A stretch of 64,000 nucleotides of DNA from Candidatus Sumerlaeaceae bacterium (GTDB lineage: Bacteria > Sumerlaeota > Sumerlaeia > Sumerlaeales > Sumerlaeaceae): contig JAIBAT010000005.1 in the NCBI GenBank assembly GCA_019695055.1, positions 53,406 through 117,405 of the forward strand. Reading direction: 5' to 3'. Made by a program: the position numbers and the translations under genes. Under the pieces are notes generated by a model. The model did no database searches. It was not told the origin of the DNA and was given only the letters and a program-made list of their open reading frames with translations. Below, piece by piece: positions 42,101 through 50,171 of this stretch; position 1 is the first letter of the stretch, and each line of letters opens with the position of its first letter.

Positions 42101-44758
42101 GAATTCTCGCTGGCGATGTTTGACAGCTCCATACTCTACATAGCGGGTGACGACCGTGTGGATATTCGCCGGGCGTTCTACGGCAGCCGGCGGCCGATCA
42201 GTTCCAACATTGTAAACTCCGTCGCGGCTCCATCGGGGTACAATGATCGGCTGCCGCAGGGTGGAGATTGGTTTCTGCAAAGCAGGGACGTAAACCTGTT
42301 CCAGTATGCGGGGCGCGGGGGGCGTGGCGACTACTTTTTCGGTGATATGGTGGCCTACGACAAAGGCGGTGTCGCCGCGGGACGAACGGAGCTGTCAATG
42401 TCTCGCAGCCTTGGTTTCCCGATTGCCGCCGCTGCACCGGCATCTGCGGCCATGGAGATGGAAGGCAGATTTGCCGGAGTTGCAAAGCTCGAGGCGAAGG
42501 CAAAGATGAAGGTCGGGGAGTTGGACGACAAAGACCAACTTGCGGAACAACCAATGGTAGAGGCCACCACGCGCACCGATTTCCGGGACAGCATGTTCTG
42601 GTCACCGACGATTGCAACCGACGCCGATGGTAAGGCAACTGCGAAGGTGAAGTTTCCAGATTCCCTGACCACGTGGAAGGCTGTGGCTGTGGGAACCACT
42701 GCCGACACACGGGTTGGCAACGCGAGTATGGATACTGTGGTGCGCAAAAACCTGCTGGTTCGCCTCGAGTCTCCACGTTTCCTGCGTGAACGGGACAAGG
42801 TGACGTTGTCCGGCATTGTTCACAATTATCTCAGCAGTGAGAAGAGCGTAAGGGTTCGTTTGACGGCGGAAGGGATCGACTCTGACGGTGCCAAACTTGA
42901 GCAAACAATTAACGTCGCTGCGAACAAGGAAACGCGAGTCGATTTCCCGATGCTGGCCAGGCAGTGGGGAAATGCAAAACTGAAGATCGAGGCGCTGACA
43001 AACGAGGAAAGCGACGCGATGGAACTAAACCTGCCCGTGCTGCCTCACGGCATCGACAAGATGGTCGCGTGGAACGGCAGCTCGGATGATGCCAGTACCC
43101 ATGGGCAAAAGGTAACCACGACTACGGATCGGACGACGATCGTGCAGGATGTAGAAGTCCCGGCGGAAAGGATCCATGGTTCGACCAAGCTGACGGTGCT
43201 TGTCCAGCCGTCGCTCGCATCCGCGATTCGCGACGCAATTCCGTACCTCGTAGATTATCCCTACGGGTGCGTTGAACAGACGATGAGCCGGTTCCTGCCG
43301 GCGGCGGTGGTGGCGGAAACCTTCCGCAAGCTGAACATCCCGCGCGACATGCTCCTTGAGGCGAAGCTTAAGGTCGTCATGCAGGCCGGTGAGGAGCGCC
43401 TGCGCGATTTCCAAAGGTCGGACGGCGGCTGGGGATGGTGGCGCGACGATTCGCCGAATCCCTACATTACCGCTCTTGTCATGCACGGTCTGACCATCGC
43501 CCGGGAGGCAGGAGTCAGCATCAATGGGGATATGTTCAATCGCGGACTTGGCGCTCTCCAGAAGAATGTGAAGGACTTCGATTATAAATCAGACAGCGCC
43601 GGATATTACTGGTACAATAATTCCCTCCACACCCTGGCCTTCGAGGTTTTTGTTCTGGCATTAAACAACCAGCAGGAGCCCAAAGCGCTCGATTATGTCT
43701 GGGACAATCGCGAGAAACTCACACCGCAGGCTTTGGCAATGCTGGCGCGTGCAATGTGGCGGGTGAACCGTCAGGAGGATTCACGGGTCTGCCTGCGTAA
43801 CCTTTACAACTTCGCGGTGATTAACGAGGAGAACCAGACCGCCCGATGGGGTCGGGTGGATCGCGCGTGGTACTGGTGGGACGACGCCGTTGAGGCGACA
43901 GCCCAGGGCCTCATGGCGTGCCTGGAAATTGAGCCGGCAAACCCGATGGCCCAGCGCGCCATGAAGTGGCTGGTGCTTAACCGCCGCGGTGCCCAGTGGA
44001 AATCCACCAAGGACACTGGCCTCGCCGTGATGGCCCTCGCTGCGTACATCAAGGATCGCAAGGAAAGTGTCAGCGATATGAAAATCGAGGTCAAGGTCGG
44101 AGATCTGGCCACGAAAACCTATGATTTGAATGCGGATAACTTCTGGAAATTCGACGGAAAGCTGGAATTCGAAGGCGATGCCGTACCGGACGGCAAGTTC
44201 CCCGTCACGATCACCCGCACAGGGAAGGGGACACTATTCTACAGCGTGTTTGCCGACTACTTTACGCTGGAGGAAGGCATTAAGTCCGCCGGAAACGAAA
44301 TCTTCGTCGAGCGCAAGTATGAGAAGCTGGTGCGCAAGAGCGTGGAAACGACCACCGGTGTTGTGGCCGTGGACACCTACGTACCTGTTTCTGACGGGGA
44401 AACGGTACTGTCCGGTGACGAATTGCGCGTTACCCTCAAGATCAAATCATTAAATGACTACGAGTACCTGGTCTTTGAGGACGCGAAACCGGCAGGAATG
44501 GAGCCCGTGGCCCTGCAGAGCGGATCGGTGTATGCGGGTTTCTGCTCGAACATGGAGCTGCGCGATCAGTTTGTCTCGTTCTTTGTCACGCACATGCCCC
44601 AGGGTGAGCACACGGTCACCTATAATTGCCGGGCCGAGATTCCAGGAGTATTCCACACGATGCCGACGAAGGGATATGCAATGTATTTCCCGATCCTTCG
44701 GGCCAATTCCTCGGAGATTGTGATCGACGTTAAGGATGCGCCGGAAGCCAAACCCTGA
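39107..44758 (+). CDS. Bacterial alpha-2-macroglobulin family protein with thioester
   Basis: A very large (1883-residue) exported protease trap. The signal peptide is 'FFLTLVTFSLTTLYAG'. TPR-like helices follow at the N terminus (about residues 25-300, 'EAKKRYDEKSYQLANDRY'), then a series of macroglobulin domains with 'YIYTDRPVYRPKQKV' (the conserved MG motif). The thioester is Cys1388 in 'YPYGCVEQTMSRF', followed by the alpha/alpha TED domain and a C-terminal receptor-like domain. A Gly/Arg-rich bait-like stretch lies at about residues 1063-1080. No PbpC gene is adjacent, although the two are often paired. The ATG was chosen at the signal peptide; a longer reading lacks a ribosome site. It ends nine bases before the convergent CofG-like gene. 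Confidence 0.92.
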   Translation: MFRNASLFFLTLVTFSLTTLYAGPLDEAKKRYDEKSYQLANDRYFNAINSGELKGDELREARYMLGMAQMKLGNGPANQQTFEALLKDNADDVWAGRAMWRLAADPGNYGYYMRDDRNTTDLIKALRQADEVLTMNKAADIADYYKDVLVNVMGRYHVPDEKDRAYVFSYFDKIAPELKTDEVRADILLRKADNVAYVRGAYEPDERVKALELVVREFPNTKSAPKAQLNIGTDSMNRRGDFVAALRQFEELKERWPQSDEAKPAREYVIQIRQEQVQFYLGPTYLPDEDIKFLLTARNVGEVVIKAYPFDPSRVLRDKRDVRFDLAAIVEGSSPVHSQTVAVTRRDDYKATTASVELNFHKPGCYVLQAQAGKGVQRCLLLISDLMLVANTGNQGIEFWAVEAKTGKPRPGVRMVVATNAESRKILFSKKEKTEFTKFTDLRSDESGFADYKNEERRWSQLFAVGTDGEHYAFFDNLYMNYYHRDEQPQTYIYTDRPVYRPKQKVNWRAILRTRSGGEFQNVAGRKYYAEIYDARNNVVQRYEDVEANEFGAISGELTLGEQPPLGAYRINISTSDRKTHMGSESFRVEEYKKPEFDVKVTVSDKLFRTGSKVKAEVNAVYYFGSPVADAEIKYTVRRRQHWFPWWRPSFGRDDDLGWFNQDPPDQGPRHGSAGDIVATGSGRTTDDGKYQLEFTAVVPPETEQDKQPYYRRYWWRPEARAFDFQIEFTVTDKSRRNIDGSKTVIVSDKALQLSVGAQQHLYTPGDLVKAELRSRNFNDDPVATKGTLYVERVEWLEEAKKEKVTTISTQRVDVDASGSLITNYRIPKEEAGRLRFLFTADDPFGGKASAYGDFWVASNDSRDILYKYQGVELITGKDIYAVGDTARVMVNCEYRDTQAWYWIDSGSGNLEKKVIPLKDRTNFIQIPITDAFVPNTILHIVAVRNKQVISDQKEIIVPPRKKVLSVTVAADAETYKPGAEGTVRITATDYEGKPAKAEFSLAMFDSSILYIAGDDRVDIRRAFYGSRRPISSNIVNSVAAPSGYNDRLPQGGDWFLQSRDVNLFQYAGRGGRGDYFFGDMVAYDKGGVAAGRTELSMSRSLGFPIAAAAPASAAMEMEGRFAGVAKLEAKAKMKVGELDDKDQLAEQPMVEATTRTDFRDSMFWSPTIATDADGKATAKVKFPDSLTTWKAVAVGTTADTRVGNASMDTVVRKNLLVRLESPRFLRERDKVTLSGIVHNYLSSEKSVRVRLTAEGIDSDGAKLEQTINVAANKETRVDFPMLARQWGNAKLKIEALTNEESDAMELNLPVLPHGIDKMVAWNGSSDDASTHGQKVTTTTDRTTIVQDVEVPAERIHGSTKLTVLVQPSLASAIRDAIPYLVDYPYGCVEQTMSRFLPAAVVAETFRKLNIPRDMLLEAKLKVVMQAGEERLRDFQRSDGGWGWWRDDSPNPYITALVMHGLTIAREAGVSINGDMFNRGLGALQKNVKDFDYKSDSAGYYWYNNSLHTLAFEVFVLALNNQQEPKALDYVWDNREKLTPQALAMLARAMWRVNRQEDSRVCLRNLYNFAVINEENQTARWGRVDRAWYWWDDAVEATAQGLMACLEIEPANPMAQRAMKWLVLNRRGAQWKSTKDTGLAVMALAAYIKDRKESVSDMKIEVKVGDLATKTYDLNADNFWKFDGKLEFEGDAVPDGKFPVTITRTGKGTLFYSVFADYFTLEEGIKSAGNEIFVERKYEKLVRKSVETTTGVVAVDTYVPVSDGETVLSGDELRVTLKIKSLNDYEYLVFEDAKPAGMEPVALQSGSVYAGFCSNMELRDQFVSFFVTHMPQGEHTVTYNCRAEIPGVFHTMPTKGYAMYFPILRANSSEIVIDVKDAPEAKP

Positions 44759-44766
44759 CAGTGTCA

Positions 44767-45816
44767 CTACATGCCAATGGCTTCCAGATGCCCGCTGCTG
44801 CCATCTTTGCCGTCATTGCCCTGGCGGCAGCGGGCCAGTGCCATGCTGACAGCTTGGGGAAGCTCGCGGCGGCGGATGAAGTTGTCAGTCAAAGGCATGC
44901 GCTCGGTGATTTCGATGCCCTCCGCGCGGGCGTCAGCGATCATCTTCTCGATGGATTCCGGCATTTCAAAATGAAGGCGGTCGGAATCCCCGAGGAAAAA
45001 GCGCCCGAGGTCGTCGGCGCCGGCCTTCGCGGCGGCGGCGGCGAGGTGTGGGCGGTGCTGAAGCTCCACTGTAAGCATGATCTTCTTGTCCAAGACACCC
45101 CGCACGACCCCGACAGCGTCAATTAGCACCTCATCGCTCACCGGCGCCTGTTTGGCCATGGCAGAATAGGGAAGCGGGTAAAAGGGGCGTATGACGAAAT
45201 TTTGGATATGACCCATGCGCTTGTTCAGGTTGGTGACCGCTTGGGCGGCGCGCTCCCAGCTTCCCCGTTCCTCGCCAATGCCGACCATGATGCCGGTTAT
45301 GGTGGGAATACCGAGTTGCCCAGGCAATTCGAGCGCTGCCAGCCGTTGCGACAGGGTTTTCTGAGGGGCATGGGCATGCGCTGGGCGGCTCTGGAGCCCG
45401 TCGTCCGCCGAATGGATAAGCAAGGTCATTACGGGCAGGAATGGTTTCAGTTTCACAAGATCTGTCAGGCTGACAGGTCCCATCTCCAATCGCGGCAACA
45501 GCGGACGGCGTCCCTGCTGGGGGCCACCTGCGTCCAGAATGGTTTCACAGACAAACTTCACATAATCAAACCACGATGCGAATCCATAGTAGCGGGCCGT
45601 GCTGACGATCTCCTGCAGATGGGCAATACCTTCGCCGCCGACCAACGTGATTTCTCGCGCACCCAGCCGGCGCGCCGTCTGCATCAGGCGCACGATTTGC
45701 TTCTTCGAGGGAAGCACGGGTGTCGCCGTACGGCGGAAATTGCAATATCCGCAGTCAAACGCGCACCTGCGCGTTAGCACAATCTGGAAATCTGGTATGT
45801 AAGTGAGACTCTGCAT
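44767..45816 (-). CDS. CofG-like radical SAM protein
   Basis: A 349-residue radical SAM enzyme related to CofG/MqnC/HydE-type proteins. The cluster motif is C18-x3-C22-x2-C25 in 'LTRRCAFDCGYCNFRRT', and the 'YCNFRR' continuation is typical of CofG, which makes part of the deazaflavin F0. 'ITLVGGEG' and 'GIPTITGIMVGIGE' (the SAM-binding GxIxGxxE region) follow. CofG would need CofH, or a fused partner, to make F0; none is in the window. An upstream GTG start would add 12 residues. The gene is convergent with the macroglobulin gene and divergent from the cohesin-like gene. The reaction is thus only a family-level guess. Confidence 0.75.
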   Translation of the reverse strand: MQSLTYIPDFQIVLTRRCAFDCGYCNFRRTATPVLPSKKQIVRLMQTARRLGAREITLVGGEGIAHLQEIVSTARYYGFASWFDYVKFVCETILDAGGPQQGRRPLLPRLEMGPVSLTDLVKLKPFLPVMTLLIHSADDGLQSRPAHAHAPQKTLSQRLAALELPGQLGIPTITGIMVGIGEERGSWERAAQAVTNLNKRMGHIQNFVIRPFYPLPYSAMAKQAPVSDEVLIDAVGVVRGVLDKKIMLTVELQHRPHLAAAAAKAGADDLGRFFLGDSDRLHFEMPESIEKMIADARAEGIEITERMPLTDNFIRRRELPQAVSMALARCRQGNDGKDGSSGHLEAIGM

Positions 45817-46008
45817 GGCTGAAATCAGCTTTCCCGACTGGGTACGGCACACTTAATGGGACAACTCTTTTCGGTGGAGAGTATGGTTCAGCGGCATAAA
45901 AGTGTCATCGCAAGGTTGGGTTACGAACCTTCTCCTGCAAGACTTTTGTTGCACCTATGGGGTAAATCGGTGCTGAATCGTACTGACACTATTGAGGATG
46001 GCATTTCC

Positions 46009-47583
46009 ATGACATCGAAGGGCGCAAAGGTAAGCCGGGAATTTCCGGTCCGTTCAATTGCGAAACTCTGGCTGGTGAAAAGCCGCGTTGCGGTCGCCGT
46101 GGCGGTGGCCATCTCCTTTTCCGGGCTAAGTTGGGGACAGTACAATAATAATACCGGCTACAATAGCGGTAGTTCCTATAACGGTTCAAACAACAACAAT
46201 GGTGGATACGGGAACAACGCCAATACGAGCTTCGATTCCAATTCCGGTTTTTCTTCGCGCATTTCCTCGCGTCGTGGTTCGCAAACCGGGGTAAACCAGA
46301 CGGATTCCACCCAGGCGAAAAATCAAAAGGCCACGCAGGATACTCGAAACAAAAACTCCAATCAACCGGGTACCAAAGGCTCAAAGCCCGCACCCGACGC
46401 CAAGGGTCAAACTACTGTGAAGGGCAAGAAATCGACCCAAAGCAAAGGGTCGAGCAAGGGCGGCACAGCTGCCGGGGCCACCAACATCGAATTCAAGATG
46501 AAGGCCAATCCTGCCAGCAATCTGCTCTTTGTTGAATCCATCAGTGATGTCCCCACGATGAACCTCACCACCATCGAGGGGGAGAAGGTTCCCACTCGGG
46601 TGGCATTCCGCAATGCGCGCCACTCGCACTTCGACACAGTGGATGTGTCGCTCAAATATGATCCCAACGTACTGAAACCCGTGGGAATTGACGACACCGA
46701 CAACTCGCCGCTTTTCAGCAAGCCTTCGCTGGCGAAGGTGGATTCCCGGCGAGGGATCGTGGCCTACCACGCGGAGTTCGCCGAGCCCATGACTCGTGAA
46801 AACATGGTCATCTTCAAGATCGAGTGGAAGGCCCTGCAACCGGCGGAGAGTTCCGCCATCTCCTTCATGAACACCGCCGATTTCCCCAGCCGCATCTTGG
46901 ACGGCGACGTAAATGCGCTGCTCCAGAAAAGCGAGACCGGGGAAGTGGAAGTTTCGGACAATGCCGGGCTTCTGGGTGCGGATATCACAGTGGTGCCGAC
47001 TGCCGAGACCCTCAAGCGCGATGAAGATCGTACCATGACCGGCGTCTTGCTGGCCAACAGTATCAGCCAGGGCAAGGCCGAAGGGGAAATCAAGCTGTCA
47101 CTCCGGGCCAATGAAAACCGCGTGCAGACAGGCCAGGAGTTCCTCGTGGATATCGTCTACTCCAATCCCCGGGGCGCTGAAGTGGATTCCGTAAAGCTGA
47201 ACGTCCAGTTTGATCCCAAGGTGCTTCAGGTGGTGGACTACGACGAGGACAACTGGATCACCAACGGGGTTAACGTCTACGACGGGAAGTACCACGAGGA
47301 CCTGCCCTTTGACTTCCATATCCGCAATAATGTTTATAATAATCGCGGCCAGATTCTCTACGAGATGGGTTTCAAGCAGCGTGTCCGCATTCCCACAAGC
47401 GGGGTGCTCGCCACAGTCAAGTTCAAGGCCGTAAACGCCGCTCCGGTGACGGAGATTTCGTTCAACCTGGGCGACAACGGCAAGGAGACGGCCACGGCTA
47501 TGTCGTTCCTTGGTTTCAACCTGATCGGCATTCCCGGCGAACGCGGCAAGTTCCTCAATAACGCCGTCCTGACGGTGAATTGA
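46009..47583 (+). CDS. Secreted protein with Asn-rich linker and two cohesin-like domains
   Basis: A 524-residue exported protein. The signal peptide is 'VAVAVAVAISFSGLSWGQ' (about residues 28-43). A low-complexity region of about 110 residues follows, first rich in Asn, Gly and Tyr ('SYNGSNNNNGGYGNN'), then in Lys, Ser and Gly. Two beta-sandwich domains have the cohesin-like pattern: 'HFDTVDVSLKYDPNVLKP' at about residue 205 and 'EVDSVKLNVQFDPKVLQV' at about residue 400, each followed by 'ATVKFKA'-like closing strands. No dockerin repeat was seen in this window. A longer reading upstream would put 51 residues before the signal peptide and was rejected. Likely a surface adhesion or scaffold protein. 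Confidence 0.7.
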   Translation: MTSKGAKVSREFPVRSIAKLWLVKSRVAVAVAVAISFSGLSWGQYNNNTGYNSGSSYNGSNNNNGGYGNNANTSFDSNSGFSSRISSRRGSQTGVNQTDSTQAKNQKATQDTRNKNSNQPGTKGSKPAPDAKGQTTVKGKKSTQSKGSSKGGTAAGATNIEFKMKANPASNLLFVESISDVPTMNLTTIEGEKVPTRVAFRNARHSHFDTVDVSLKYDPNVLKPVGIDDTDNSPLFSKPSLAKVDSRRGIVAYHAEFAEPMTRENMVIFKIEWKALQPAESSAISFMNTADFPSRILDGDVNALLQKSETGEVEVSDNAGLLGADITVVPTAETLKRDEDRTMTGVLLANSISQGKAEGEIKLSLRANENRVQTGQEFLVDIVYSNPRGAEVDSVKLNVQFDPKVLQVVDYDEDNWITNGVNVYDGKYHEDLPFDFHIRNNVYNNRGQILYEMGFKQRVRIPTSGVLATVKFKAVNAAPVTEISFNLGDNGKETATAMSFLGFNLIGIPGERGKFLNNAVLTVN

Positions 47584-47641
47584 TACGCCAGTCTCGAAGC
47601 ACTTCGTCTCAACAGCTCAAACCAAACCGAGGCATTATCCC

Positions 47642-49360
47642 ATGACAATCGTTGCTGCTGCGACCCCGCGCGAGTTTCCCCGCCAGTTTCTTCCGGAAAC
47701 CGCAAACCTGACGGCCTGGGAGGCGATCCAGCCGCATTATGAGGAATTGCGTGGCCGCTCCATCGATACCCGCGCCGATTTGGAGAAATGGCTACTGGAC
47801 CTCTCCGAACTGCAGGCCGCCATTTCCGAGGAGTACACGCGGCGCTATATCGCGATGACCTGCCACACGGATGATCCCGCGTTGGAAAAGGCCTATCTGG
47901 ACTATCTCGAAAACGTCCTCCCGAAGACCCAGGTCGAGATGTTCGAGATCAATCGCAAGTTCCTTTCATCGCCTGCCTGTGCCGAATTGCCGCAGGACCG
48001 ATACCATGTTTACGAGCGGGCCTGCCGCAACGAGGTGGACATATTTCGCGAAGAAAATGTCGCCCTGAAAACCGAGGATGATATTCTCGCACAATCCTAC
48101 CAGAAGATTTACGGGGAGATGATGGTCGAGTTCGATGGGCGGGAACAGACTATGCCCCAGATGGCGCGGTATCAGGAGGAGACCGACCGCGGACTGCGCG
48201 AGCGGGCCTGGCTGGCGGCCACACGCCGGCAGCTGGCCGACCGTGGGCGCATCGAGGAGATCCTCGACAAGATGCTCGTCCTGCGCCACCGTATCGCGGG
48301 CAATGCCGGGTTTGGAAACTTCGTGGATTACCAGTTCCGAAGCTACAATCGCTTTGATTACACCCCGGCGGACTGCCATGAGTTTCATCGAACGGTGGAG
48401 AAGATTGTGGTGCCCCTGCGCCTGAAGCTATTGGAGCGCCGCAGGCGTCAGCTCGGCATTGAGACCCTGGCTCCCTGGGACTTGGCTGTGGATCCCCAGG
48501 GCCGGCCTCCGCTGCGGCCGTTTGAAACGCCGGAGCAGCTCAGCGAGGGCACGGCGAAAATCTTCGACGCCGTAGATCCGCGCCTTTGCGCTGATTTTGA
48601 GATCCTGCGTTCGCGCAACTTGCTCGATCTCGACAGCCGCAAGGGGAAAGCCCCCGGCGGTTACCAGTCCTCACTCGAGGAGGCGCGCCTGCCGTTCATT
48701 TTCATGAATGCCACAGGTCGTAACAATGATGTTTTCACCCTGCTTCATGAGGGCGGGCACGCGTTTCATGCGTTGGCCGCGCGCACGGAGCCGCTGGTTT
48801 CCTATCGCAGCGCTCCCATCGAGTTTTGCGAAGTCGCGAGCATGGGTATGGAGATGATGGCCTGCGAGAAACTGGATTCCATGTATGACGCGCCCTCGGC
48901 CCAACGAGCGCGGGAGATGCACATTGAATCGGTCGTTACGCTGCTGCCGTGGGTCATGCGCATTGATGCATTCCAGCATTGGCTCTATGCAAACCCCGAC
49001 CACAGCCGTTTGGATAGGGAACAGCAGTGGTTGGACCTGGACGCGCGCTTCGGCGACGCGCTGGATTGGTCCGCCCTTCCCGAGTGGCAACGGTGCTCGT
49101 GGTATTCCAAGCTTCACATCTTTTGCTGTCCACTTTACTATATTGAATATGCCATCGCCCAGGTCGGCGCGTTGCAGTTGTGGTGCCGTTACCTCGATGA
49201 TCCGAAGGCAGCGGTCGAAGGATACCGGGCCGCATTGGCGCTTGGGGGCTCCAGGCCGCTGCCTGAGTTGTTTGCAGCGGCCGGAATTCGCTTTGCGTTT
49301 GACGAGGCCACAGTGACACCGCTGGTGGCGCGGGCTGCATCGGCATTGGGTTTGGAGTGA
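47642..49360 (+). CDS. M3-family oligoendopeptidase
   Basis: Zinc metallopeptidase of the M3 (PepF/thimet-type) family, 572 residues, probably cytoplasmic since no signal peptide is present. The zinc site is H369-E-G-G-H373 in 'FTLLHEGGHAFHALA', with the third ligand Glu in 'APIEFCEVASMGMEMM' downstream, as usual. Helical N-terminal half (residues 1-200) and the family tail 'YNIEYAIAQVGALQ'-like stretch ('YYIEYAIAQVGALQLW') support the assignment. The start is ATG with GAGG upstream. It likely degrades short peptides. It follows the cohesin-like gene by 58 bases, and precedes two tiny exported proteins. Confidence 0.92.
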   Translation: MTIVAAATPREFPRQFLPETANLTAWEAIQPHYEELRGRSIDTRADLEKWLLDLSELQAAISEEYTRRYIAMTCHTDDPALEKAYLDYLENVLPKTQVEMFEINRKFLSSPACAELPQDRYHVYERACRNEVDIFREENVALKTEDDILAQSYQKIYGEMMVEFDGREQTMPQMARYQEETDRGLRERAWLAATRRQLADRGRIEEILDKMLVLRHRIAGNAGFGNFVDYQFRSYNRFDYTPADCHEFHRTVEKIVVPLRLKLLERRRRQLGIETLAPWDLAVDPQGRPPLRPFETPEQLSEGTAKIFDAVDPRLCADFEILRSRNLLDLDSRKGKAPGGYQSSLEEARLPFIFMNATGRNNDVFTLLHEGGHAFHALAARTEPLVSYRSAPIEFCEVASMGMEMMACEKLDSMYDAPSAQRAREMHIESVVTLLPWVMRIDAFQHWLYANPDHSRLDREQQWLDLDARFGDALDWSALPEWQRCSWYSKLHIFCCPLYYIEYAIAQVGALQLWCRYLDDPKAAVEGYRAALALGGSRPLPELFAAAGIRFAFDEATVTPLVARAASALGLE

Positions 49361-49440
49361 CATGCCATATTTTGCCCTGCATGGATTCCAGCGTGGTTTG
49401 TAGTCCATTCGCGTAATACCCCAAGCCAAGGAGAACCAAC

Positions 49441-49623
49441 ATGAAGTTTAGCAAGATTGCACTGATGGTTGTGGCCCTCGCCGTGGCCGCTTCGGCCAGC
49501 TTTGCCGGCAGCTGCTGCTCGGAAGGCAGCAAGGCCGGCCTCATGTCGAAGGACAAGAAGGAATGCGCCGATACCAAGTCGAGCGACAAGGGAACCACCA
49601 AGCCGGCGGATAAGAAGTCCTAA
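49441..49623 (+). CDS. Small exported Lys- and Cys-containing protein
   Basis: A 60-residue protein with a clear signal peptide ('LMVVALAVAASASFAG', cleavage near residue 22). The mature peptide of about 38 residues starts 'SCCSEGSKAG' and ends with a Lys/Asp/Ser-rich stretch 'DTKSSDKGTTKPADKK'. AAGGAG lies eight bases before the ATG, so it is well translated, and a strong terminator follows. The two adjacent Cys and a third Cys could bind metal or form disulfides; there is no lipobox in the standard form. No family recognised. Confidence 0.7.
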   Translation: MKFSKIALMVVALAVAASASFAGSCCSEGSKAGLMSKDKKECADTKSSDKGTTKPADKKS

Positions 49624-49661
49624 TCCTCCGCAAGGATTACTACGTTACAGACCCTTTTTGG

Positions 49662-49715
49662 GGCGCCGGAACAGCAGCGCGATAACAAAGCGTTCCCGTT
49701 CCGGCGCCTGTTTTC
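49662..49715 (+). terminator. Rho-independent terminator after the small exported gene
   Basis: Perfect 11-base stem GGCGCCGGAAC/GTTCCGGCGCC with a 25-base loop, followed by TGTTTTCTT. Confidence 0.8.
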
Positions 49716-49754
49716 TTGTTGCAAGCGTTCCCCGCTGAAAGAGTGAATTCCCCC

Positions 49755-49898
49755 ATGAAAAGACAGATTCTCTATGCAGTGCTTCTGGCGCTGGTGGCGT
49801 TGGGCCTTACCGGCTGCTCGGCCATCGGTGGTGCCGTTGCGGGCACCGGTAACATGATTTCCAAGACGGGCCGCGGAATCACCAACCTGGCCAACTAA
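49755..49898 (+). CDS. Entericidin-like small lipoprotein
   Basis: A 47-residue lipoprotein precursor. The lipobox 'GLTGC' follows a hydrophobic leader ('YAVLLALVALGLTG'). The mature 29-residue part 'CSAIGGAVAGTGNMISKT' and its Gly-rich, amphipathic remainder resemble entericidin-type lipoproteins. The ATG is preferred over an in-frame upstream start because it places the basic n-region (MKRQ) first. Anchoring in the outer membrane is likely as there is no Asp after the Cys. It stands between a terminator and the oppositely oriented tRNA-Lys. Function is unknown; entericidins are linked to stress lysis in Enterobacteria, but a homologous role is not shown. Confidence 0.7.
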   Translation: MKRQILYAVLLALVALGLTGCSAIGGAVAGTGNMISKTGRGITNLAN

Positions 49899-49937
49899 GG
49901 TGTTTCGGCTGTCAGGTTTAAGGCCGAAAAAGAAAAA

Positions 49938-50010
49938 TGACCCGTCTAGGACTCGAACCTAGAACCAACAGATTAAGAGTCTGCTGCTCTACCAATTGAG
50001 CTAACGGGCC
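49938..50010 (-). tRNA. tRNA-Lys (anticodon CTT)
   Basis: The minus strand folds into a full cloverleaf. Acceptor arm GGCCCGT pairs with ACGGGTC, the anticodon loop is CTCTTAA with anticodon CTT, and the T arm has GGTTCGAGTCC. The discriminator is A and CCA is not encoded. It is downstream of, and opposite to, the entericidin-like gene. Confidence 0.95.
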
Positions 50011-50171
50011 ACAAAGTGGGGGACGGCGCGCTGGAAAACCGCGCACCCCGCATTCCTACCCATAACCCCCAAGATTATTTTTCTCCCCGAACAATGCGGC
50101 AACTTTTTTCGCCGCTCTTACTCGTATCGGGGCAGGCTTTCCCGCCAAATAATTGCTTGGACAATCTGAAA

